DNA of 64,000 nt from the NCBI GenBank assembly GCA_019022495.1, contig JAFEKR010000046.1:124001-188000 (forward strand), given 5' to 3'. A program made the translations under genes and the position numbers. Each line of letters opens with the position of its first letter. The stretch's first letter is position 1. Origin of the DNA: Epichloe hybrida (Eukaryota > Ascomycota > Sordariomycetes > Hypocreales > Clavicipitaceae). This document shows positions 12,215-23,221 of the stretch, in pieces. A model generated the notes under the pieces. That model was not told the DNA's origin and did not search any database. It was given only the letters and a program-made list of their open reading frames with translations.

Positions 12215-12984
12215 GGATTGGGAGTGGAAGTGCACAAGGAGTGAGCCGGAAGGCGATGAGGAAAAATGGCGTTGCAGGGTAAAAAAAAAAAAAAAAAAAA
12301 GGCTCCAATCGATAAGGATTTCGGGTTGGGGACCCACTATTGAGGCTGAAGGGGCATTGCGGAGCCAAGCACGGGGCGCGGAGTAGTCCGCAGCACTCCG
12401 CAGGAGTCCGCAGTACGGATTAGTCCTCCGCAAAACATGCGCATTTCGCGTCATGTTTTTCTCGTCTGTAGTTATCGCAACTCTAAATGTATGTACGCAA
12501 GAGCTTGGCTGATAAGATAGGTACTTGCCACTAGGGCTTATGCACTGTTGCATGTTATTGTGCGTTTTTGCCATGTGCACATTGTATATTTCAGTTTGTG
12601 ATTTAAAAAATGCCCAGACACTCACTGCATCCAAGGCTCATCCATCCATCCCCGTCTCGTCGCGCAGACTTGGACGCACGCGGCTTGATCACGATGGTTC
12701 ACCCCAGACAAGCAAGCAGATGGGTGGCGCTTCTCCCAACCTGGTGCCGAAGATGAATCTAGCAGAACAAGCCGCATCGGCAACAAAAATCATTTCTTTT
12801 TCTTAATCCTTTGGGGCTCATTATTCATTACATAATACGCACCACCACCCCACCCCACACCACACTTGCTTGCCCCGCCACTTGCCGCCCAGGCATCCCC
12901 CACCCCATCAAATTGATCCATCGTCAAATGATCCAATCTCAAAGGCAACTCACTCAAACACCAAGCTGCCGCCTACCAGCCATC
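12215..12984. other. Intergenic between divergent DBP4 and MDP-1 genes
   Basis: It contains a 20-nt poly-A run at about 12281-12300 and a short, diverged CTCCGCAG repeat near 12391-12420. An open frame upstream of the phosphatase ATG is in frame with it but starts without a convincing ATG. No other gene is seen. Confidence 0.5.
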
Positions 12985-13695
12985 ATGCCCCGCAAACTTT
13001 CCAAGTCTCTCACATCACCATCGTCAACCACGCTCTCCTCCACAACCACCTCGTCCACCCTCAACCCGGCGTCCACCCTCCCACCCTCCCTCTCCGATCC
13101 AACCCTCCCGCTCCCGCGCCTCATCGTCTTCGACCTAGACTACACGCTCTGGCCCTTCTGGGTAGACACGCACGTCTCGCCGCCCCTCAAGCCCTCGCCG
13201 ACACACGCGTCCGCCACCGACAAGTTCGGCGAAGAATTCGCCTTCTACGCCGACGTCCCCTGGATCCTGCAACTCCTCCCCCACGCCGTCGGCTCCGACT
13301 CCGACTCCGGCTCCGGCTCCGGCGCCCCCATCAAGATGGGCGTCGCGTCGCGCACCTCGGCGCCCCAGCTGGCGCGGGACCTGCTCAAGATGCTGCATCT
13401 GCCTGCTCTGCAAGAGGGCGACAGGGCGCGGCGGGCCATTGACGTTTTCGACGGCGGCACCGAGATCTACCCGGGCAGCAAGATGAGGCATTTCGAGGCC
13501 ATGCAGAAGAAGACGGGCGTCAAGTTCGAAGACATGCTCTTCTTTGACGACGAGAGTCGCAACGGGGAGACGGAGAAGCTCGGCTTGACCATGCGGTTGG
13601 TGAGGGATGGCTTGTGCTGGCAGGAGGTGGAGAAGGGCGTCGAGGAGTGGAGGAGACGGAGGGGGTTTCGAAGGGGCTCTGCGTCGACGGGATAA
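12985..13695 (+). CDS. MDP-1-type magnesium-dependent phosphatase (HAD superfamily)
   Basis: A single-exon protein of 236 residues. The ATG at 12985 (MPRKLSKSL) is preferred; an in-frame ATG about 57 nt upstream is possible. A Ser/Thr-rich leader of some 45 residues precedes RLIVFDLDYTLWPFWVD, the HAD motif I with D50 and D52 as nucleophile and acid/base. VASRTSAPQLARDLL is motif II, the IYPGSKMRHFEAMQKKTG segment carries the conserved Lys, and DMLFFDDESRN is motif III. This is the order and spacing of MDP-1, a small eukaryotic phosphatase acting on protein tyrosine or sugar substrates; the substrate here is not known. A hexamer-type repeat encodes SDSDSGSGSG at about 13293-13324, inserted between the cap region and motif II. 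It is longer than the usual 160-190 residues because of the leader and this insertion. Confidence 0.85.
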   Translation: MPRKLSKSLTSPSSTTLSSTTTSSTLNPASTLPPSLSDPTLPLPRLIVFDLDYTLWPFWVDTHVSPPLKPSPTHASATDKFGEEFAFYADVPWILQLLPHAVGSDSDSGSGSGAPIKMGVASRTSAPQLARDLLKMLHLPALQEGDRARRAIDVFDGGTEIYPGSKMRHFEAMQKKTGVKFEDMLFFDDESRNGETEKLGLTMRLVRDGLCWQEVEKGVEEWRRRRGFRRGSASTG

Positions 13696-13970
13696 AGTAG
13701 GTCGTCGTCCTGTACATCATGTACATGGCGGCTCTGGAGTTCGGGGCCCAATCATCAACTTGCATGTGCTCAGTCTATAAAACATCTAAACAGTCGGGTA
13801 TTCGAGATATACAAAAGTCCAACATGGTGGAAAGTGTTGCGAAATTTGCCAATGAAACCGTTTTCCATCCCTTTTTCCGCCATACCACTTTTCAAGATGC
13901 GCTCGTACCTTGAAGAGATCGCACGAATGCACATCCACCCTTGACATCCGTGTGATGGCCACAACCTATT
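13696..13970. other. 3' spacer between convergent genes
   Basis: Short spacer between the phosphatase and the convergent Sec14-like gene. No gene is seen. Confidence 0.45.
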
Positions 13971-14118
13971 CTAGGCAGTGGCAGCGGCAGTGGCAGGAGT
14001 CACTCGTGCCTCATTACCCCCTTCCAACTTCAACTTCTCCACAAGCTCCCCATTCGTAAGAGCCTCGTCGGTCTGGCCATGATTCGTAATCTTGTCCGTC
14101 TGTGTTACCCCCGAGACT

Positions 14119-15557
14119 TCACCCCTCCTCCCCGTTGGTCTGTGTACCCTCTGCGGTCTCCTGAAACGCTGCAGTCTTTTCTCCGCCGTTCAAGGCCTCG
14201 CTAGGCGGCCATACCTTGGGCATCGTGCAGATTCTCACATTCCTCGGCTTGCCATTCTCCTTGCCCGACGCCACGCACGCCATTCGCCGCCCGTCGTCAA
14301 CTTCTCTCCACAGCAGCGGACCGGTCGGGAACGACGTGAACCCGTTCTCCCAGGAGATGACGCCCTCCCACGCTGGGTCCGGCACACTCAATTGACCGAA
14401 GCTAAAGTCCAGCTCGCCGCCGTACTTTTTAGGAATGTTTCTCGGCTCGATGAATGCTTCGAGTGTGGCCTTTACTTGATGCGGGGCAAGAACGAGGATC
14501 TTGGACGTGGTGACAGGGTCGAACCAGCGCTTGACCCATCCCCAGACCGTGTTGAAGAAGGAAGGCGCGCCGATGACGAAGATTCTGTCCAGAGTCTCGG
14601 GGTAGTGAGCCGTCGCGATCTGACTAGCAGCCTGCATGTGGCCCTTGAGGTTCCAGAACTGTTTGAGCCCAACGCCTGAAATATCAACAATGTTGATGCT
14701 CATCGTGATGGGTACATCTGGGTGCTCGCGGTCGGCGAGCTGCGTGCAGAACGGCTGGTTGAACCGCGTCAAGTTCTCGTACAGAGCAAAGAGACGCAAG
14801 AACCCTGAAGATGTTTTGCCATCAGTCTTGGCGTCGGAGAAGCTTGACTTGGCACCTTGACGCTCGTAGTCGGAGACGGCTTTGGAATCCAGGTGCTTGA
14901 CGTTGAAGACGTAGAGTGGCATGCCGCGGCGATCACGGCGGCCAGTCCATTGGGGGTACTGGAAGGAAGAGCAAATGGGTCAGCACATGCGGCTCTGGGG
15001 AGCATTTTCAGGTCCAAAAAAAGACTCACCAGTCGTCGACCCTGCTCATAGGCGTCTAGCTCGATTGTCTGGTACAGAGTATCAATGTCGTTGGCGGCTC
15101 TCCAGTCTTCCGTGTCCTTGAACTGCCTGCATGCATCCTCGACGATCCATCGGCGCGCACGCAAGTATCGCCTGGACGGGACGGGAAATAAGTAGACGCA
15201 ATTAGCACACACGGCGATTATTGTGAATCTGTCATGGGGCGGCAAGGCGCCTCAGTCGCATCCGACACGGACGGGCTCATGCCGAAAGACGGGAAGCGAT
15301 TTGAGGATTTCAGCACAAGAAACCTACAGTAATGTCTGGTCGTCGTGGCTCGCAGGGGGCCCTCTGGTCCAAGTCCCTTTCTGTTCCAAGACGTCCTTGA
15401 AATTGTTCAAAGCCGCCTCCTCGTACTCGCTCAAGTAGCCCAGATGGCCACGCGGGTATCCAAACTGGCTCGCCGTCGACGTTGAGGATTGAACCCGGGT
15501 AGCTGGCGCAGAAGAGCCGGAAATACCGGAAATGGCAGGGGCAAGATCGGCCGTCAT
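14119..15557 (-). CDS. Sec14-like CRAL-TRIO lipid-transfer protein
   Basis: Exons on the minus strand are 15328-15557, 15030-15171 and 14119-14958. They give 403 residues, starting MTADLAPAISGISGSS and ending at a TGA at 14119. After a Ser/Thr-rich leader, the CRAL-TRIO-N part (LSEYEEAALNNFKDVLEQ, then LLRYLRARRWIVEDA) lies at about 45-105. The lipid-binding domain follows: MPLYVFNVKHLD, ITMSINIVDISGVGLKQFW, AHYPETLDRIFVIGAP and FNTVWGWVKRWFDP. ELDFSFGQLSVPDP ends the conserved part. Such proteins exchange phosphatidylinositol and other lipids between membranes in the cytosol. Oddity: removing one G from the G run just before the TGA opens a frame that continues to a TAG at 13971 with coding-like sequence (TNGELVEKLKLEGG near its end). 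The true protein may be about 452 residues. Confidence 0.85.
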
Positions 15558-16227
15558 GGCAACTGCGACTGCGACTGCGATTGCGACTGCGACTGCGACT
15601 GGGCCAACGGTTTTGTGCTATGAAGAGGCTTCGAAAACGGAGAGCAGATGGTCACAGAATTTCTGGGGACGGGGACTGGGGACGGGGACAAGGACGGGAA
15701 GGATGGCAAGCTGAGAAGGGACAGAAGAAACACATGGAGGTCCGTGATAGTTGAGCCCCCTCAATGTTTCTTTTCTTTTCTTCGATTCCTGGTGGCCCGC
15801 GGATTCGGACTTTTCAATGTTGGCACGGATCCGTCAGCCCGGGCTGAAATGGAGCCTTCGACATGGTGGGGTGGAGATCTGAAGGGACGCCGAGCAATCA
15901 ACACGCTTGCCATGGTCGTTTCGCCGCATCCCGCATCCCGCATCCCGCGTTTGGCTGCGTTCGCGTTCCGATGCCCCGTTGGATGCCAAGTCCAGGCTGG
16001 CAAGCCTCATGGAGTCATTCATTTATTGCCCGCCATTTCCGCCGCCGTCATACCCCTCCACCCGTCACAGGGCCGGAGTGCCCGAGTGCCCGAGTCCTGC
16101 TTACTCTATTTGTCGACAGTCGCAAGTCAAAGATGAACATGGCGTCATCGGCCCCGTCCAAGCACATCTTTCGGGCGCTCCGTTTCATTGCGAAAGCTAA
16201 ACCAACGGCCGTTCCCTGCTCTACTCT
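15558..16227. other. Intergenic with simple repeats
   Basis: The 5' leader of the Sec14-like gene holds a GCGACT hexamer array at about 15561-15600, a GGGGAC array at 15664-15697 and a GCATCCC array at 15924-15949. Overlapping plus-strand open frames here are low-complexity and unsupported. Confidence 0.5.
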
Positions 16228-18789
16228 CTACTCGATCAATATATCGTCCCCAAGTCGACGTAGAGGCAGAAAGTTAATCATGACCTCTAGACTTCCAAAT
16301 CGCCGCACAACATCCCTCGCATCTTGGCCAAAGCCCATCCGCGCTCGTCCCACGCGCTCCCAAGTACCGGTCTTGGTTCGCTCCAGGACCAAGAGCAGAA
16401 TCGTGGCTTCTTCAATGAACCACAATACCGTCATGCGCTCTCCACGAGCATGCTGCTCAAGGTACTCCCGAATCGGACTCGGCCCGTTGCTGTTGGCTGC
16501 TGAAAGCATCGTCGCCGCTGTGTTGAAATCTGTGCCCCGGCCCCGACTGAGTCTTACATCCACGCAGACATCGTTGAAAACCCATCCGCTGTTATGAACA
16601 CGTGCTTTCACTTTGTCTAGAACCAGGGGGTTCGTGACACGTAAGAGGTAGCGATGAGGCGAGAACGAGGGCGGTCCGTTCGCGGGCGAGAAGTCGTAGA
16701 CACCTTGACCGTCTGAGCTCAGCACCAGAATCTCTGGAGAATATGCCCATTTCACAGACGATGGCTCGTTTCTCGTTAGCTGCGTGGCGCTCACATAGTG
16801 ATGGCTCAGAATCTTTTTCTCCCTGGACATGCCGTCTTGTTCAATCACGACAACCGAAGAATAGAGCTCGACCTCGCCTCTCCATCCAGCCCATGTCCAG
16901 CTGGGCAGATGTCGCCGTCGCTGTGGCTGAGTGTTTCCAGAATGGTGCCAGAAGCTCGTTGTCAGCGCAAATAAGAGCTTCGTCCGAGCTGGTCCTTGCC
17001 GTGCATCCGGGTTCCAGGTCGGGCACCACAAGGGAATGCCGACTATGCTGCCAAGTTTTCCATTTCCAATCGTCTTTTCGAGCCGTCTGATGATACCGAT
17101 GAAGGCGCTGAGGGAATCCTCGTCAAATGTAAGCTTGCGCTTGCTGTATTGAACAACGTGCTTGTCAGTTTCGCGGAAAATGCTCAGCGTGCTCGGCTCT
17201 TCCATTGTCTGTGGCAATCTCTTCCAAGCCTCCCAGCTGCCATCAATGTATGAAACCCCATTGAAGAGGCCGGGTCTCACGAAATCTCCCATCTTTTCTT
17301 GTTCCATGTCGTAGTATGTGGCCAATGGTAAGACCAATGTTTCTGGACACGACATGCCGTCACACTCCCAGTACATCTGTCGTTCGGTGAAGATTAGACG
17401 TCGCCGGGCTAAGAGTCCTTCCTGATATGTCCACCCCCGTGTAAACCAGGTTGAGCTTTGGATGTCCATGCGAGGGTCTCGTAGGCTGGAAACCAGCGTA
17501 ACACTCCCATCGGCAAATTTGTAGATGGGCTGTTTTGGTCGCGTGGTCGAGCCCACGCCAGGCAATCCATGCATGGCATGGTCGCCATGTGCAGCAATGA
17601 TTGTTACTATGGCGCCTTCGAATATTTCGTCCATCCTGTCAATATGTTGCGTGCGCTCGGCGAGGTTGGAAGAGTCTATGCAGAGTTTGTCCATCCACAA
17701 ATAGCGAAGCTTCAATTCCCGAGTCACGGCAATGGCGTCCTGTACAACAACATTGGACCAGGCATCGCTGGTATCACTGCCAGCAACATAGCTCAACGCC
17801 ACGTAGTCCTCGGTGATGGGTCTTTCTACCACCTTGGGTGGCGACTGGATGCAATCAATGAGTTTGAACCTGTGTAGGTTTCGCGATACCTGTCGTCGCC
17901 CGCATCGGCCCTGGTGGTGGCGGTCGCAAAACTGCAACCAGTCACTTGCAATTGACAAGTCTGCCGTTTGTCCAATCTCTCGTCCCCAAATGCCCTTCTG
18001 CAGCCAAGACGAATCAGCGAGAAGCGCGGGCGGCTCCGGGGTCAGTCGTTCGGTGCTCCTGGCTCGACCCCTCACAGCCATAGGGTCCAATGAGGTCTGT
18101 GGAAGAGTTCTGTAAATCATTCCATTCTCACGAAACCATTCTGGGTCAACGTCCCATGCTTTTGCGCCGTCTCCCTGTTTCTTAGGAACAACGCCGAGGA
18201 AGCCAGGCGCAAGACCCTTGGCCTTGGCACGTGCAGGGTGATTCATGTCGAACATTTTGGTTGAGTCAATCAAGTAATTCGTGTCTCTGCTGGAAAATGC
18301 CGACAAACTATAATCACCATCTCCTTGGCCGGGTACGTGAACCTCCCAAAAGAACCTACAAAGCGGACACTTTGTGGCCCATTTGTTCTCTTCCAGTCCT
18401 CGGAGTCGAGAAATGAAGTACTCTTTCTTTTCGAAGGCATCTTCAGCGGCGGGATGGAGCGTTTTCGTGAATGAGAGATCAACTTCTTCCAGCGTAGTCT
18501 CGATGTCAGCTGCTAGACTTGAGCAAGACGTGCACAAGTTGGCATCGGCGTTGCGGATAGTGGCGGATGCAGGGGCGGATGCATCAGAATGAGCCGAAGG
18601 GCTTCGACTTCTCCTCCAACTGATACGTCGAATGATGGATTCACGTCGGGGAGATCCGTCGTCGTCCTCGGGAGGGGGTTCCACGGTAAGATGCTGCATC
18701 ATGCTCTTCAGCGGGTTCTTGGATCGGCGCCGCTCAATCGCCGGCCTGTCGCCGCCGCCAGGGGTCGCGGGTATCAGACTGTCGGGCAT
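16228..18789 (-). CDS. HET-domain (heterokaryon incompatibility) protein
   Basis: A single-exon protein of 853 residues, starting MPDSLIPATPGGGDRPA. The basic N-terminal 80 residues are followed by two CxxC pairs (CTSC near 86-89 and CPLC near 141-144), spaced like a zinc site often found ahead of HET domains. The HET domain covers about 327-480: EDYVALSYVAG, then RYLWMDKLCIDSSN, HIDRMDEIFEGAIVTIIAAHG and the closing TWFTRGWTYQEGLLARRRLIF. The C-terminal 370 residues have no domain I recognise, but WCPTWNPDARQGPAR and LPSWTWAGWRGEVELYS match the usual tail of such proteins. HET proteins trigger cell death after fusion of incompatible hyphae; most family members have no known partner. No signal peptide or membrane helix is seen. 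Nothing in the neighbourhood identifies a partner such as a NACHT or patatin gene. Confidence 0.9.
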   Translation of the reverse strand: MPDSLIPATPGGGDRPAIERRRSKNPLKSMMQHLTVEPPPEDDDGSPRRESIIRRISWRRSRSPSAHSDASAPASATIRNADANLCTSCSSLAADIETTLEEVDLSFTKTLHPAAEDAFEKKEYFISRLRGLEENKWATKCPLCRFFWEVHVPGQGDGDYSLSAFSSRDTNYLIDSTKMFDMNHPARAKAKGLAPGFLGVVPKKQGDGAKAWDVDPEWFRENGMIYRTLPQTSLDPMAVRGRARSTERLTPEPPALLADSSWLQKGIWGREIGQTADLSIASDWLQFCDRHHQGRCGRRQVSRNLHRFKLIDCIQSPPKVVERPITEDYVALSYVAGSDTSDAWSNVVVQDAIAVTRELKLRYLWMDKLCIDSSNLAERTQHIDRMDEIFEGAIVTIIAAHGDHAMHGLPGVGSTTRPKQPIYKFADGSVTLVSSLRDPRMDIQSSTWFTRGWTYQEGLLARRRLIFTERQMYWECDGMSCPETLVLPLATYYDMEQEKMGDFVRPGLFNGVSYIDGSWEAWKRLPQTMEEPSTLSIFRETDKHVVQYSKRKLTFDEDSLSAFIGIIRRLEKTIGNGKLGSIVGIPLWCPTWNPDARQGPARTKLLFALTTSFWHHSGNTQPQRRRHLPSWTWAGWRGEVELYSSVVVIEQDGMSREKKILSHHYVSATQLTRNEPSSVKWAYSPEILVLSSDGQGVYDFSPANGPPSFSPHRYLLRVTNPLVLDKVKARVHNSGWVFNDVCVDVRLSRGRGTDFNTAATMLSAANSNGPSPIREYLEQHARGERMTVLWFIEEATILLLVLERTKTGTWERVGRARMGFGQDARDVVRRFGSLEVMINFLPLRRLGDDILIE

Positions 18790-20381
18790 TTCCTAATTCT
18801 CTCTTCTTGTTGGAACAGTGAATGAAAGGCTCGCTTCATCGACGATGGGAAATTCTGGGCGGGCTAGTGGTGGTGAAATCCGACCACGACAACTGCTCAA
18901 ATCGAATGTTCTGATGGAAGTGACTTGCACTTGCACTTTTGCTCGGGTGACCGACCGGAGGCGGGGCAGATGTCGAAGGTACATTTACGGTGGCGTAAGA
19001 AGAGAGAGAAACGCAAAGGCAACATGAAAGTATAAATCGTACAGTCAAAGAAATGAAGAGGACTAAGAAGACAAATAGTACCGTGTTGATGCATGAGCAA
19101 GAGAAATGCAAATCCAAACCAGCAAATGGCACCTCGACGTTGAAATTCTTGTGACACTGCCTGCCACTGCCACTGCCGACTTCCATTGTGCCACATCTCG
19201 TAATAGCATGTGGGGTCGTCCTCTTTCGCTTGGCTAAATGAGGCTGATGAGAGGACACGGGTTGCTCGGGCTCTGCCGTCAAGTGGACTGACTGCCGCCT
19301 GCCTGTCAAGGAACCAGGCAATGGAGTCCCCCGTAGCTCCGCTTTTCAGGGGTTATTATCACAAAAGAGCGGAAATTGAGCTGTGAGAGCTCCACCCGCT
19401 TTTTTGAGCCTCTGAGAAGCAAAGTCGGGATTCAAACTTTGGGTCTGCCGGTCTGGTATTCCAGCAACAAAGTTGATGGAGAAACGGGGAAGTCTTGTGA
19501 TTTTTTTCTAGCCAAGCTAGCCCCCAGTCGAGTCATTATCAATGACAGGCATCAGCCAAGAGGGCAGGATCAAGATTGAATTACTTGAGAAGAGGTCTGA
19601 TCCAAAGAAGAAGGCTCTCATCTAGCTGTAAGTCACGTGACGAAGAGGCCAGGAATCATGTGACTAGGGGCTAGCCCAGAAGTGAAGCTGCGTCAAAGTT
19701 AGCACTTTTAACACGTGGTTCAGCAATTCAACAGAGACTGAACGCCGGCGGCTTCCATCGCGGCTTCCGTCGGTTCAAGGTGATCTTCATTGCCAGCTTA
19801 TTAAGATCAACAGATGTGGGGGTCCGCAAAACACCGAAAAATTGAAAGCGAGGGCCTTTGGTGAATGTTTACGAAAGACGGCTACGAGTCACGACAGACG
19901 CTGCGAAACGAAGTCAGATAGCTCGACTTGTAAAGCCGTGTTTTTCTGTATCGCACCAGGGTGTATCACATGAAAAGCTGCATGCAGTAACATGTGTCCG
20001 TCACCTGTATCAGACATATCGCGCGTCATCGCCCCGAACAACGACGTATGTATTAACCGAGCCCGATAATATCCAAAGGCGACCAATTGATATAGGTGGA
20101 GCGATTGGCCGACTAGAAAAAAAAAAGTCAAGATGGGGGGGTGGTATCCGTCACACGTACATCGGACAAGTCCACATCCATACATATAAGCGACATCGCA
20201 CAGCATCGGCATCGGCATCGGCATGACCGAGTCTGAGTCGGGTCTGCTTGTCTTTGCCCACCTTGAGATATATAGCCCGTCCATCTCACCATAGCTCATC
20301 CCCATTGCCACACCCCAAGTCTCCCACTTCAAACGACGAACAGAGGAACTCACCTTGGTACAAGAGAGCACCTGCGCGACC
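18790..20381. other. Intergenic between divergent HET and GST genes
   Basis: 1.6 kb without a supportable gene. A palindromic CACGTG within AGTCACGTGAC lies at about 19631-19641, with a second ATGTGAC 25 bp further on; it could bind a bHLH factor, but that is only inference. A GGCATC hexamer array at 20203-20224 lies about 160 bp ahead of the GST start. Confidence 0.45.
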
Positions 20382-21047
20382 ATGACTCTCATCGTCCACC
20401 ATCTCGGCGTGTCGCAATCCGAGCGGATCCCCTTTCTCTGCGAAGAGCTCAACATCCCTTACGAGCTCAAGGTTTACAAACGCGCACCCATGCTCGCACC
20501 AGACGAATACAAGGCTCTTCATCCACAGGGAACCGCGCCCGTTATTCAAGACGGCGACGTGACGCTCGCCGAGAGCGGCGCCTGCGTAGAGTACATTGCG
20601 CACAAGCTTGGCAACGGCAGGCTCTTCGTCCAGCCTTCGGACCCGGAATATGCCGACTTCCTCTACTGGTGGCACTGGTCCAACGGCATGTTCCAGCCCA
20701 CGATCGGCCGGGTCATGATGTCCCACGCTGCTGGGCTCCCTGACGACCACTGGATGGTCCAATCGAGCCGTCAGCGGCTTCAGAGCGGGCTGGAGGAATT
20801 GAACAAGAGGCTAGCGAGCAACGAGTGGCTGGCAGGCAGCCAGTTCAGCGTGGCGGATGTGATGATTATGTTTTCGCTGACGACCATGAGGTACTGGGCG
20901 ACGTATAGCCTCGCTGGTTTCGACAACATCTTGGAGTATGTACAGAGGGTGAGCAAGCGAGATGCGTATCAAAGGGCCATGAAGAAGAGTGACCCGGGCA
21001 TGAAGCTGATACTGGGACCGGATGCGCCGAAATCAGCAATGGCGTAG
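20382..21047 (+). CDS. Glutathione S-transferase (Gtt1/theta-like)
   Basis: A single-exon protein of 221 residues. The ATG at 20382 follows CGACC and gives MTLIVHHLGVSQSERIPFL, the first strand and helix of the thioredoxin fold, with Ser11 and Ser13 as candidate catalytic residues. PQGTAPVIQDGDVTLAES contains the cis-Pro loop and the glutathione-binding ES pair (64-65). The helical C-terminal domain carries LEELNKRLASNEWLAG followed by SQFSVADVMIMFSL, the N-capping motif of the family. Length is normal. GSTs conjugate glutathione to electrophiles in the cytosol. It is the first of three plus-strand genes (GST, DOPA dioxygenase, MFS pump). Their spacing of 430 and 820 bp means separate promoters. 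Confidence 0.9.
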   Translation: MTLIVHHLGVSQSERIPFLCEELNIPYELKVYKRAPMLAPDEYKALHPQGTAPVIQDGDVTLAESGACVEYIAHKLGNGRLFVQPSDPEYADFLYWWHWSNGMFQPTIGRVMMSHAAGLPDDHWMVQSSRQRLQSGLEELNKRLASNEWLAGSQFSVADVMIMFSLTTMRYWATYSLAGFDNILEYVQRVSKRDAYQRAMKKSDPGMKLILGPDAPKSAMA

Positions 21048-21479
21048 ATTGCGATGGAAAGGGATGATACTGGCTCGACTTGATAGTTTGTTGGAACACG
21101 GACTAGACATGAAATGATGCCGCAGAACTGAAAACGGAAACGGAAACGGAAACGGAAACGGAAATCGACATGCGGAACACAAAAACATTCTAACCTACCG
21201 AGGTGCTGGAAAGACACTAGGGCTCTAGGACCTCGTGTCCCAGCGGGTTGAGCGCAGAGACTATTGTGTGACGAGAGGAGGTGGCTCTGACATTCGCTCC
21301 CGCTCCTGACAAGCAGCTAGGCCTAATGCACACCCACTGCACTCGGTAGCTGCGATTGATTAATAAATGATTAATAAACGATTGATAAATGAGCACAGTT
21401 GCTCCCCATGCCCATCGCCAGCCATCTCAACACATACATTTTCTCCCCCCATTGTACCAAGCATCGAATTGAATTACCC
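21048..21479. other. Spacer with GGAAAC hexamer array
   Basis: The 3' side of the GST gene carries about five GGAAAC units at 21131-21165. The rest is the promoter of the DOPA dioxygenase gene. No gene is seen. Confidence 0.5.
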
Positions 21480-21663
21480 ATGGCTACCCCCGTGCTCTAC
21501 GAATACCCTTCTCCGCTCGCCGGATTCGAAGACGCTCCCCCGCTTTCCACCGACACACGACCAGATGGAACGGGCTTCGTCAATCCCAAGCGCGACGGCC
21601 TAAGCGAGGCGTACCATCGCTTCACGGCGCCTTTGGACAACGGCACCCGAGGCGGCTTGTAAG

Positions 21664-21748
<85 letters not shown>

Positions 21749-22400
21749 GCCCCGTCGTCAACTTGACTTTGAGACGTTGGGGCGGTGAAGCCAGCGGCTG
21801 TTTGTCGACTCGATTGAATTGGACGGTGCTAATACGACGGGCCACTATTAGTGACGTCCACATCTACTATTTCCAGCACAGCGCCGAGCAGACAAAGTAC
21901 GCGCGGGAGCTATGGGAGCGCATCAGGCGAGAATGTAGGTTCTTTGTTCACTTTTTTTACTTTTCAGGCCGTCCAAGTCCAGCGTGTGCTTGCTCCCTCC
22001 TCCCACCTCCCACCTCCCATCTTCCATCTCCCATCTCCCATCCGACAAACGACAGAAAACAACAAAAAATGCTAAGTCAGTCTCCCGAGTCCCCGAGCTA
22101 CGAGTATACCGTTTCTGGGACCGCCCGGTCGGCCCGCACCCGGTCGCCATGTTCGAGGTCGATGTCTTCTCGCCGGCACAGTTCGGCGCCTTTGTCGCCT
22201 GGCTGGCTGTGTGGCGCGGGCCGCTGTCTGTCCTCGTCCACCCCAACAGCGTTCCGCGACAGGGCGAAGACAAATACCATGTTCAACTGCGTGATCACAC
22301 GCAGAGCGCCATTTGGATGGGGGAGAGGCTTCCGCTGGACCCTGCGCCGCTGATGGCTCGGGATCACGTCATACCGGCGGGCGATGCAGCGCGATCGTGA
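21480..22400 (+). CDS. DOPA 4,5-dioxygenase family protein
   Basis: Three exons, 21480-21658, 21852-21934 and 22081-22400, give 193 residues. An acceptor at about 22088 would also fit and would remove a few residues. The start is MATPVLYEYPSPLAGFED; then DNGTRGGF-DVHIYYFQHS crosses the first junction with His63 as a likely metal ligand. QTKYARELWERIRRE and ELRVYRFWDRP follow, then VGPHPVAMFEVDVF, LAVWRGPLSVLVHPN and RDHTQSAIWMGERLPLD. These are the blocks of the Dopa_DOX family, first known from the fly agaric enzyme that opens the DOPA ring (extradiol cleavage) to seco-DOPAs leading to betalamic acid and muscaflavin. Many ascomycetes carry homologues with uncertain substrates. Intron 1 is swollen by a trinucleotide repeat. 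Intron 2 contains CCCATCT-type repeats. Confidence 0.88.
21664..21747. repeat. Trinucleotide (ATC)n microsatellite in an intron
   Basis: About 28 uninterrupted TCA/ATC units directly downstream of the GTAAG donor of the DOPA dioxygenase gene. It makes poly-Met, poly-Asp or poly-His frames on either strand that are not genes. Confidence 0.95.
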
Positions 22401-23221
22401 GCGTGAGCGTGAGCAATGAGCATATCGAGTTGTCACGCAACGAGTGTTGCCTCATCCTGTTTCTCGCCATGCCTCCATAGTTGAGCTACTTTGAATAGAC
22501 TCTGTTGCTTCCCGTGAATATTGAATTCCCCTCTTTGATCCAAGCATGCGACATGGATCACTGATGCCTACCCAAAACGGCAATAAACACCGCAACCAAG
22601 CCGCATCACAAATCCATCCGTCCAAGCTTCTCTAGCGTGCCATGCAAGCCATGGCGTCAAATCAATCTTCAGAAGCGAACGCGAGCGACTCCAGCCGCCA
22701 CCACAAAAACGCAGCAAGCCAACCACGCATGTCAGCCGCAGGCCCGTCTGGATAAATACACGTGTAAGCCGGTTATCGGGAGACCAGGAATCGTCATCTT
22801 TCCCGGTCCCCTTCCGCCCCCTTCCGCCCCCCACAAACAACAAGCTTTCATTCGAGAAGGCGCCCCCATCGCGTGGTCGGCTTTGCTTAGAATGCAGTAA
22901 GTTTAAGCGATTGCCATGACCTTGCATGGCTGGCTGGCTGACTTTCAACTTGGTCTACCGCAACTTAAAAAAACAATAAAACAAAAAATTGAACAACCGC
23001 CCCCCCAAGGATAAAATTCTGGTTATTTATGATGGCCTTGCTGTGCAGTTGTTGTCATGGACGTTTACAAACCACAGGATTACCTGGAGAATGTCGACCT
23101 CTGACACCACGCAAGTACTTGCTTGTCCTCTTTCCTCTGCGTCCGTCAACGTTTGCCGAAGCACATGCCTCCACACGCAGTTCAAGATGGGGCACGAGAG
23201 TCCGTATCCGGACAGGATCCC
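22401..23221. other. Intergenic upstream of the MFS gene
   Basis: It begins with a short GTGAGC array at 22396-22414. Poorly structured open frames only, no recognisable gene. Confidence 0.5.
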
